The notes below the pieces were generated by a model. It saw only the letters and a list, made by a program, of their open reading frames with translations. It was not told the origin of the DNA and made no database searches. A DNA stretch of 10,274 bases. It comes from Sulfurimonas sp. Its GTDB lineage: Bacteria; Campylobacterota; Campylobacteria; Campylobacterales; Sulfurimonadaceae. The stretch is taken from NCBI GenBank assembly GCA_002733155.1, contig NVUO01000018.1, positions 42,488 to 52,761 of the forward strand, in the 5' to 3' direction. Shown one piece after another: positions 1 through 5,197 of this stretch; within the stretch, counting starts at the first letter, position 1, and the number at the start of each line of letters is the position of its first letter. A program made the translations under genes and the position numbers.

Positions 1-805
1 CTTCATTTTCAAATTCTAAAGTAAGTGTTTTCTTAGAAGTTTTAACCTTATATCCAAGACTAATAAATTTTTCCTTGATATCTATAAAATTATAAGATAC
101 AGTATCTATCTTCTTTATTGATACATGATTATCTGTTTTCATACTTTTAACCATACCTTCAACTTCTCTAACACTTAACTTTTGTCCAACTATTGAGTTT
201 ACAATTAATTGCTGAGACTTTTCCTCTAAACCAACTAATATTTTTGCATGTCCAGCTGTAATCTTTTTTTCTATTAAGGCTTTTTGAGTTTTATTAGATA
301 ATTGTAATAATCTAATAGTATTGGTAATATGTGTACGGCTTTTAAAAATTCTATTTGATAATTCTTCTTGAGTTATCTCATATAGTTTTATTAACTCACT
401 ATAAGCGAGGGCAAGTTCCACCGAGTTTAACTCTTCTCTTTGAATATTTTCAATTAGAGCGAATTGTCTCATTTTTTGCTCATCACTATTTAATATAATA
501 GCGCGAATAGTTTTTAGCTTAGCTAATTTAGATGCACGATATCTTCTCTCACCAGCAATTAATACATAACCATCAATATCTTCAGTTACTACTACTGGTT
601 GAATAAGTCCATCATTTTTTATAGATTCACTAAGCTCATAAAGTGTAGCTTCATCAAAATATTTCCTAGGCTGATAAGGGTTTGGTCTTATATCTTTTAT
701 ATTTATATCTAAAATAGAATCTTGTGATGAACTTTCATTACTATAAGCCTCATTCATTTCTCCTAGAAGGGCATCTAGTCCACGACCAAGCTTTTGTCTC
801 TTCAT
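1..805 (-). CDS. parB: Chromosome-partitioning protein ParB, C-terminal end cut by the window edge
   Basis: ParB is the CTP-dependent DNA clamp that loads at parS sites and works with the ParA ATPase to segregate the chromosome origin. 268 residues are visible in an open frame that runs off the left edge. ParB proteins are usually about 280-290 residues, so only the end of the C-terminal dimerisation domain should be missing. The N-terminus starts MKRQKLGRGLDALLGE, the typical ParB opening that contacts ParA. The PNPYQPR motif is at residues 41-47 and the CTP-binding GERRYR box at 85-90. A helix-turn-helix for parS recognition lies near 145-168. The ATG overlaps the parA stop by one base (TAATG), which implies translational coupling. 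No parS-like palindrome is visible in the window. In related genomes ATP synthase genes follow; that part lies outside. Confidence 0.96.
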   Translation of the reverse strand, partial: MKRQKLGRGLDALLGEMNEAYSNESSSQDSILDINIKDIRPNPYQPRKYFDEATLYELSESIKNDGLIQPVVVTEDIDGYVLIAGERRYRASKLAKLKTIRAIILNSDEQKMRQFALIENIQREELNSVELALAYSELIKLYEITQEELSNRIFKSRTHITNTIRLLQLSNKTQKALIEKKITAGHAKILVGLEEKSQQLIVNSIVGQKLSVREVEGMVKSMKTDNHVSIKKIDTVSYNFIDIKEKFISLGYKVKTSKKTLTLEFENE

Positions 806-1587
806 TATGAAATTACCGATTGTGCTAGGTTTTGATATGAGATAGAGCCACTTGATTTAACATCATATAAAATTGCAGGTTTACCAAAAGATGGTGCCTC
901 AGCTAGTTTTACATTTCTTGGAACTACTATGATTTTATTTTTAGTATCTTTAAACAGTTTAGATGAAAAATGTTGCTTTAAATCTGCAAATACTTGTTTT
1001 GAAAGATTATTTTGTGAGCTAAACATAGTTGGTAAAAAACCTTTTATACTTAACTTTGGATTTATCGACTTACGAACTAATTTAATAGTATTTAAAAGTT
1101 GCGCTAAACCTTCCAATGCAAAAAACTCACACTGAATAGGGATAATAACTGAATTAGATGCTGATAATGCATTAATAGTCATTGGCCCTAGGGCTGGTGG
1201 TGAATCTATAATTATATAATCATATTCTTTTTTTACATTAGCTATCGCTTTTTTAAGGACTAGTTCCCTGCCCTTAGAATTTTCAGAATCATAATATTGT
1301 TTTTCAATTCCAACTAAGCCGATATTTGAAGGTGCTAAATCCAAGGTAGCTATATCTGATTTTAAAATTATATCTTTTAATTTTTTTGTTCCAATAAGTA
1401 CATGATATATATTAAACTCATAATCATTACGATGGAAACCCAAAGATGTAGTAGCGTTAGCCTGTGGGTCTGAATCTATCAAAAGAACTTTTTTCTCAGC
1501 TACTGCTAATGAAGCTGCTAAATTTACAGCAGTTGTAGTTTTACCAACACCACCCTTTTGATTTGCAATTACTATTACTTCACTCAT
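805..1587 (-). CDS. parA: Chromosome-partitioning ATPase ParA (Soj family)
   Basis: ParA is a deviant-Walker ATPase that binds nucleoid DNA as an ATP dimer and is released by ParB, which drives origin movement. The 260-residue length fits the small chromosomal Soj type without an N-terminal helix-turn-helix, rather than the longer plasmid ParA. The deviant Walker A motif KGGVGKTTT is at 11-19, with signature Lys11 and catalytic Lys16. The IDSDPQAN segment, with its conserved Asp, is at 37-44. Walker B (IIIDSPP) is at 125-131. The C-terminal VPRNVKLAEAPSFGKP stretch at 222-237 is highly characteristic of Soj and includes basic residues of the DNA-binding face. The ATG overlaps the birA stop by 4 nt (ATGA), and the stop overlaps parB by 1 nt, so birA-parA-parB are cotranslated in series. 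Chromosomal rather than plasmid origin is inferred from the housekeeping neighbours. Confidence 0.97.
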   Translation of the reverse strand: MSEVIVIANQKGGVGKTTTAVNLAASLAVAEKKVLLIDSDPQANATTSLGFHRNDYEFNIYHVLIGTKKLKDIILKSDIATLDLAPSNIGLVGIEKQYYDSENSKGRELVLKKAIANVKKEYDYIIIDSPPALGPMTINALSASNSVIIPIQCEFFALEGLAQLLNTIKLVRKSINPKLSIKGFLPTMFSSQNNLSKQVFADLKQHFSSKLFKDTKNKIIVVPRNVKLAEAPSFGKPAILYDVKSSGSISYQNLAQSVIS

Positions 1588-2219
1588 CTTAGACTGTATA
1601 TCCTCTCGTTATTTATAATTATAGAACCATCTTCTTGAAGTTTTGCATCTTCTAAAGAAATTCTTAATTTTTTGTTATGTGTATAAAATTTTTGATTTAG
1701 ATAAAAGTTTAACTTATATTTGCTAAAAATTTGCTTCCATGTGAACTTTTTTTCAATGTTTTTTATATATCTTTTCAAGAGCTCATTTCTTTGTATTTTT
1801 ATGTCTAATATTGTGAAATTTTGTGGTGAATTAACTAAATTTAAACCAACTCCACATACTATAAAATCTTTCACTACAGTAGTAATCATTCCACCAATTT
1901 TTTTATTATTTATATAAAAATCATTAGGCCACTTTAACCAAAGTTTAGATTCTAAATCTTGCAGGGTATCTTTTAAAATATATGCAAAATAAATAGAGGC
2001 TGATTCCAATTTCAAATCATCTGGCAAATCTTTAAGTTTTATAGCAAAAGATAAAAAAAGATTACCATCTAGACCTAACCAAGTATTATCCCTACTTCCT
2101 ATTCCATCTGTTTGTATATCTGAAGCTACAGCTAATGATTCTTTAATCTCAGATTCTAAAATAAGATTTTTTAAATATTTTTGAGTGGAATTTACAGTTT
2201 TAAGATAAAATATCTTCAA
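1584..2219 (-). CDS. birA: Biotin-[acetyl-CoA carboxylase] ligase, monofunctional, TTG start
   Basis: This enzyme makes biotinyl-AMP and transfers biotin to the carrier lysine of acetyl-CoA carboxylase. At 211 residues it has only the catalytic and small C-terminal domains. The DNA-binding helix-turn-helix of E. coli BirA is absent, so it cannot be a repressor of that type. NSTQ at residues 10-13 and the ligand-loop region QTDGIGSRDNTW at 36-47 stand in for the usual QTxGRGRxGRxW. KWPND is at 96-100, and KIGGM with catalytic Lys107 is at 107-111. GVGLNLVN is at 123-130. The start codon is TTG, chosen because MKIFYLKTVNSTQ matches the usual family N-terminus and no early in-frame ATG exists. 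It lies inside the fmt 3' end (20-nt overlap) with only a weak upstream GGA, so coupling to fmt translation is likely. The 3' end overlaps parA by 4 nt. Confidence 0.92.
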   Translation of the reverse strand: MKIFYLKTVNSTQKYLKNLILESEIKESLAVASDIQTDGIGSRDNTWLGLDGNLFLSFAIKLKDLPDDLKLESASIYFAYILKDTLQDLESKLWLKWPNDFYINNKKIGGMITTVVKDFIVCGVGLNLVNSPQNFTILDIKIQRNELLKRYIKNIEKKFTWKQIFSKYKLNFYLNQKFYTHNKKLRISLEDAKLQEDGSIIINNERIYSLR

Positions 2220-3135
2220 GACTTAATCTTTTTCCGTTAATATATGAAAGAACGTCCATCTCTTTTTTAGATACTGGTTGAACCTTATAAATTCTAAGAC
2301 GTCCTAGTTCACAGCCAACTATTATGCTATCTTTATCAATAGATAATATTTTAGCTTTTTCATTTTTTGTATCCTTATTTTCTAAACTAATATGCTTTAG
2401 TTTTAAACCAGAGTTTAAATATATCCCAGGCCAAGGTGTAAATGCACGGTACTTATTAAACACATCAACCGAATTATCTAAAGAAACTTCACCATCAGCC
2501 TTAATAATTTTAGAACAATGAGTAGATATACTATCATCTTGTTTTCTTGCAGATAATGAATTGAAGTTTTCTAATACATCTATAGTTAAAGTAGCTGCTA
2601 CATCTGTAAGTTTATCAAATAAACTCTCAAGCATCTCATCTTCAGCTACATCTATAGTTTCAATCTTTAAAATATCACCAGTATCAAGACCAACATCCAT
2701 AAGCATAGCAGTTACGCCAGTCTTACTATCAGCGTTTAACAGTGTTTGCTGAATCGGACTAGCTCCACGAAGTTTTGGAAGTATAGATGCATGTAAGTTT
2801 ATACATGGTGCATGATTTAAAATCTCTTTTGGTAGAATCTGGCCATATGCAGCTACTATAATATAATCACATTCAATTTGTAATAATTTTTTTACGGTAT
2901 CTTCATCACGTAGTCTTGCTGGTTGATATACAGTTATATTATTCTTCAGTGCTAAAGTTTTTACAACAGGCGGAGTTAATACTTTTTTTCTTCCAACTGG
3001 CTTATCAGGTTGTGTATATACAGCTACAACATCCATTAAATCAGTTTTAATAATAGAATTTAAAATGGCCAACGCATAATCAGGCGTGCCCATAAAAATT
3101 ATTTTTACCCCAAGAGTACTTCTTTCAGGGCGCAT
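2200..3135 (-). CDS. fmt: Methionyl-tRNA formyltransferase
   Basis: Fmt formylates the initiator Met-tRNA using 10-formyl-tetrahydrofolate, which allows bacterial translation initiation. The 311-residue length is normal. The nucleotide-fold start KIIFMGTPDYA is at 11-21, and QPDKPVGR at 42-49 is the substrate loop. The catalytic triad is Asn113, His115 (INLHASILP) and Asp151 (GLDTGDIL), with the same spacing as other 10-formyl-THF transferases. ILPKLRGASPIQ at 118-129 is the family signature. The C-terminal tRNA-binding domain includes FTPWPGIYL (232-240). Residues 1-9 precede the usual Met-Lys-Ile-Ile start. No alternative start codon exists closer than Met15, which would delete the first strand, so the ATG at 3135 is forced. 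It lies 1 nt after the obg stop with no clear Shine-Dalgarno sequence, suggesting coupled translation. Confidence 0.97.
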   Translation of the reverse strand: MRPERSTLGVKIIFMGTPDYALAILNSIIKTDLMDVVAVYTQPDKPVGRKKVLTPPVVKTLALKNNITVYQPARLRDEDTVKKLLQIECDYIIVAAYGQILPKEILNHAPCINLHASILPKLRGASPIQQTLLNADSKTGVTAMLMDVGLDTGDILKIETIDVAEDEMLESLFDKLTDVAATLTIDVLENFNSLSARKQDDSISTHCSKIIKADGEVSLDNSVDVFNKYRAFTPWPGIYLNSGLKLKHISLENKDTKNEKAKILSIDKDSIIVGCELGRLRIYKVQPVSKKEMDVLSYINGKRLSLEDILS

Positions 3136-3136
3136 A

Positions 3137-4240
3137 TTATATAGTTCTATCTGTTTGAACTAATTTAAATAAAGAGTGTTTTAAAGCATCTATATTTTTG
3201 TGTGTAGCTGAAGAGATGGCTGCAACTAAGTATGGAGTCTCTCTATCAAAACCTAAAGTTTCGTCAGCTTCATCTTGAATAAAATATGGAATATTTTCAT
3301 CAAAATTAAAATCACTATGTGAACTAGCTTTAAGTCCAAGCAAGTCTAAAAAGCTGTTAACTAAGTCTGATATCTCATCTGGAGATATTAAGTCAACTCT
3401 AGTTAAAGCTATAGCAAACTTAGATGTAGCTAGTTTAGGTGAAAAAGATGCTATCTCGTCTTTTAAAACTTCAATCTGCTCTTTTAAGTCTCTATATGAA
3501 GCTAAATCAACCATATATAATAAAGTCTTAGTACGTTCAATATGTCTTAGAAATTTAATCCCTAAGCCCTTACCCTCATGAGCACCACCAATGATACCAG
3601 GGATATCAGCCATAATAAAACTCTCAAAGTCTCCAATATTTACTTGACCTAACTTAGGCGTTAAAGTTGTAAACTCATAGTTAGCTATCTCAGGTCTAGC
3701 ATTTGAAACTGTAGATATTAAAGTTGATTTTCCTACATTTGGAAAACCTACTAAACCAATATCAGCGATTAGTTTTAAATCTAACTTTATAGCCCTTGTA
3801 TCACCTTTTTCACCAGGTTGAGCATATGTAGGTCTTTGATTAGTTGAAGATTTAAAATGAACGTTACCTAGTCCACCTTTTCCACCAGTTATAAAAAGTT
3901 CTTCTTGTCCATGGGTAAGCATATCAAATAACACATCACCAGTATCAAGATCTAGAATTTGAGTTCCAGGTGGTACTATAATTATTTTTTTAGCTCCAGA
4001 TTTTCCAGTCATATTACGACCTTCGCCTTGTACACCTTGGTCTGCTTTTATATGCATTTTTCTTTGAAAGTGAGATAGTGTATGAGTATTATTATCACAT
4101 TTAAACCAGATGTCACCACCTTTTCCACCATCTCCACCATTTGGACCACCGTTTAATACAAATTTTTCACGACGAAATGCAACACAACCTTGACCACCCT
4201 TCCCTGAAGATACTGTTAATTCTACGCTATCTGTAAACAA
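3137..4240 (-). CDS. obgE: GTPase Obg (CgtA), TTG start, altered G4 motif
   Basis: Obg is an essential GTPase that binds 50S ribosomal precursors and links ribosome assembly to growth state. The glycine-rich Obg fold occupies residues 1-158 (GGPNGGDGGKGG at 31-42). The GTPase domain follows: G1 GFPNVGKS 165-172, switch I FTTLTP 190-195, G3 DIPG 212-215. The G4 position reads TRVD (280-283) rather than the usual NKxD. About 60 residues then separate G4 from the presumed G5 (SSAT, 343-346), about 30 more than usual, including an acidic stretch near 305-335. There is no C-terminal OCT domain; 367 residues is the length without it. The TTG start is supported by AAGGA 7 nt upstream and by MFTDSVELTVSSGKGG matching the family. 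The gene lies 250 bp after rpmA and 1 nt before fmt. It is expected to be a functional GTPase despite the G4 change. Confidence 0.96.
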   Translation of the reverse strand: MFTDSVELTVSSGKGGQGCVAFRREKFVLNGGPNGGDGGKGGDIWFKCDNNTHTLSHFQRKMHIKADQGVQGEGRNMTGKSGAKKIIIVPPGTQILDLDTGDVLFDMLTHGQEELFITGGKGGLGNVHFKSSTNQRPTYAQPGEKGDTRAIKLDLKLIADIGLVGFPNVGKSTLISTVSNARPEIANYEFTTLTPKLGQVNIGDFESFIMADIPGIIGGAHEGKGLGIKFLRHIERTKTLLYMVDLASYRDLKEQIEVLKDEIASFSPKLATSKFAIALTRVDLISPDEISDLVNSFLDLLGLKASSHSDFNFDENIPYFIQDEADETLGFDRETPYLVAAISSATHKNIDALKHSLFKLVQTDRTI

Positions 4241-4246
4241 GTGTTT

Positions 4247-4251
4247 TCCTT
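4247..4251 (-). promoter_or_regulatory. Ribosome binding site of obg, fixes the TTG start
   Basis: On the minus strand AAGGA is followed by a 7-nt spacer and TTG. There is no ATG candidate in a comparable position, so this site supports translation from TTG at 4240. Confidence 0.75.
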
Positions 4252-4264
4252 ATATTTTCAACTT

Positions 4265-4281
4265 TAGCTAGTAACTAGCTA
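4265..4281. repeat. Perfect 8-bp inverted repeat around one base in the obg leader
   Basis: TAGCTAGT, one A, then ACTAGCTA. This near-continuous palindrome lies 25 bp upstream of the obg start. With a 1-nt centre it is a poor RNA hairpin but a plausible dimer-protein site, or part of a larger structured leader together with the next two repeats. Confidence 0.6.
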
Positions 4282-4286
4282 CGTAA

Positions 4287-4311
4287 GACTTCTGAGTAAA
4301 ACTCAGAAGTC
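4287..4311. repeat. Perfect 10-bp inverted repeat with 5-nt loop
   Basis: GACTTCTGAG, loop TAAAA, then CTCAGAAGTC. It is the most GC-rich stem in the gap (5 G/C of 10) and can form a stable hairpin in RNA of either strand. No T-tract follows on either strand, which argues against a simple intrinsic terminator. It is just 5 bp from the palindrome at 4265-4281. Confidence 0.75.
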
Positions 4312-4327
4312 GATAGTATATTTCAGT

Positions 4328-4343
4328 ACTGTAGCTATACAGT
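4328..4343. repeat. 6-bp inverted repeat with 4-nt loop
   Basis: ACTGTA, GCTA, TACAGT. It is short and could be chance alone. It is listed because it is the third inverted repeat within 80 bp of the obg leader. Confidence 0.4.
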
Positions 4344-4352
4344 TTATGAGCA

Positions 4353-4368
4353 AATATACAAACTTATA
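4353..4368 (-). promoter_or_regulatory. Possible promoter of the obg-fmt-birA-parAB unit
   Basis: The minus strand carries TATAAG (4368-4363) and TATATT (4358-4353) downstream of a T/A-rich run, the general look of Campylobacterota sigma70 promoters, which lack a conserved -35. A start near 4345 would give a leader of roughly 105 nt holding the three inverted repeats. Such hexamers are common by chance in AT-rich DNA, so this is weak. Confidence 0.3.
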
Positions 4369-4450
4369 AAAACTTAAAAATTTACTTTTTCGACAATAGC
4401 AAGTAAATTATTAAATTTTAAAATGTTAGGACTAAGCCTAATTTGAAGAA

Positions 4451-4482
4451 TATTAGTACTTAGAAAAATCTAAGCACTAATA
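4451..4482 (-). terminator. 14-bp hairpin directly after rpmA, candidate terminator or attenuator
   Basis: In the minus-strand RNA a 14-nt arm (starting UAUUAGUGC) pairs fully with its partner (ending GUACUAAUA), with one G:U wobble, across a UUUU loop. The stem begins 8 nt after the rpmA stop codon. The following RNA is UUCUUCAAAUU, only a weak U-tract, so partial termination or 3'-end protection is as likely as full termination. Confidence 0.6.
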
Positions 4483-4490
4483 TGTAGAAA

Positions 4491-4748
4491 TTATGCAGCA
4501 GGTACTACAGAAACTTGTTGACGTTTTTTATCTTTTCTTTGAAAAGTAACTATACCTTCAACTAAAGCAAATAGAGTATGATCTTTACCCATACCTACAT
4601 TTTTACCTGGATGAATTTTAGTTCCACGTTGACGAATAATGATATTACCAGGAATAACAACTTCACCACCATATTTTTTAACACCAAGTCTTCTACCAGC
4701 TGAGTCACGATTATTCTGTGTACTACCTTGACCTTTTTTATGTGCCAT
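4491..4748 (-). CDS. rpmA: 50S ribosomal protein L27
   Basis: L27 sits at the peptidyl-transferase centre of the 50S subunit, its flexible N-terminus reaching towards the tRNA acceptor ends. The 85-residue length and the start [16 protein letters not shown] are diagnostic. The N-terminus begins directly with the mature sequence; the cleavable leader known from Firmicutes L27 is absent. [12 protein letters not shown] at 18-29 and [14 protein letters not shown] at 39-52 are the conserved core. A good Shine-Dalgarno sequence (AGGAG, 4755-4759) lies 6 nt upstream of the ATG, in the 13-nt gap after rplU. It is cotranscribed with rplU and followed at once by a hairpin. Confidence 0.99.
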   Translation of the reverse strand: MAHKKGQGSTQNNRDSAGRRLGVKKYGGEVVIPGNIIIRQRGTKIHPGKNVGMGKDHTLFALVEGIVTFQRKDKKRQQVSVVPAA

Positions 4749-4761
4749 TTTTATCTCCTAC

Positions 4762-5070
4762 TTATGCAGCTATACTCGTGATACGAACACGAGTGAAGTC
4801 TCTTCTGAAACCTCTTTTAACTTTAGAGTCTTTACGACGACGCTTTTTAAAAATCACAACTTTACGGTCACGACCTTCATTAATTACTTCTGCAGTAACT
4901 TTTGCACCATCTACGTATGGTGCTCCAACTTTAAGCTCACCCGCATTTACTGCAAGAACTTCTGTTATTTCGATAGTAGCTTTTGGCTCTAAAGACATTT
5001 TATCTAATAATAAGATATCGCCTTCTTGAACTTTATACTGCTTACCACCATTTTTAATAATTGCGTACAT
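4762..5070 (-). CDS. rplU: 50S ribosomal protein L21
   Basis: L21 binds 23S rRNA in the 50S subunit. The protein starting [18 protein letters not shown] is 102 residues, the usual size. The frame is open two codons further, to a TTG at 5076, but the ATG at 5070 is preferred. It gives the canonical N-terminus and lies 7 nt behind an AAGGA ribosome binding site, which the TTG would abut. [15 protein letters not shown] is the conserved central part. The basic [23 protein letters not shown] stretch is the RNA-binding C-terminal part typical of L21, shown here only as its key Lys/Arg run near residues 76-98. It is the first gene of the leftward block, with a clear promoter about 30 nt upstream. 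Confidence 0.98.
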   Translation of the reverse strand: MYAIIKNGGKQYKVQEGDILLLDKMSLEPKATIEITEVLAVNAGELKVGAPYVDGAKVTAEVINEGRDRKVVIFKKRRRKDSKVKRGFRRDFTRVRITSIAA

Positions 5071-5077
5071 ATACAAT

Positions 5078-5082
5078 TCCTT
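5078..5082 (-). promoter_or_regulatory. Ribosome binding site that decides the rplU start
   Basis: AAGGA followed by a 7-nt spacer and ATG at 5070. The competing TTG at 5076 would lie only 1 nt from this site, so the shorter L21 is chosen. Confidence 0.8.
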
Positions 5083-5105
5083 AGATAATCTATAAAAAGT
5101 GTGGA

Positions 5106-5111
5106 ATTATA
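5106..5111 (-). promoter_or_regulatory. -10 element of the rplU-rpmA promoter
   Basis: The minus strand holds a perfect TATAAT within TTTAGATATAATTCC. Transcription would start near 5099, giving a leader of about 30 nt that contains the rplU ribosome binding site. No good -35 hexamer is visible, which is normal for sigma70 promoters of Campylobacterota. Confidence 0.65.
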
Positions 5112-5156
5112 TCTAAACAAGCTTTAAGTTTTATTTAAATAACATAATTTTCATAC

Positions 5157-5174
5157 TGAGACTAATTTGAGACT
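5157..5174 (+). repeat. Direct repeat TGAGACT x2, 11-bp period, upstream of the kinase cassette
   Basis: TGAGACT occurs at 5157-5163 and again at 5168-5174, one helical turn apart, in the short intergenic region upstream of the histidine kinase. OmpR-family regulators usually bind tandem half-sites at this spacing, and the cassette encodes one. Binding is inference only; 7-bp matches can arise by chance. Confidence 0.4.
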
Positions 5175-5197
5175 TTCTTTAGATACACTTACACATC

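Noticed and set aside
1720..1917. Open frames opposite birA, fmt and other minus-strand genes
   Set aside because: They lie antisense to well-supported genes, show no recognisable motifs and have no ribosome binding sites that I can see.
4160..4185. A sequence resembling a parS site (TTTTTCACGACGAAATG)
   Set aside because: It lies in the conserved coding part of obg (the Arg-Arg-Glu-Lys-Phe region) and is not a true palindrome; the match to the known parS core is partial.
4381..4407. TTTACTT / AAGTAAA inverted repeat with a 13-nt loop
   Set aside because: Seven A/T-rich base pairs with a long loop are expected by chance in this composition.
4241..4490. A tRNA or other known structured RNA gene in the rpmA-obg gap
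   Set aside because: No cloverleaf, T-loop (GTTCRA) or acceptor stem could be laid out over the hairpins; no known riboswitch core was recognised.
5071..5076. TTG start two codons upstream for rplU
   Set aside because: It is 1 nt from the Shine-Dalgarno sequence, and the ATG at 5070 gives the canonical L21 N-terminus.
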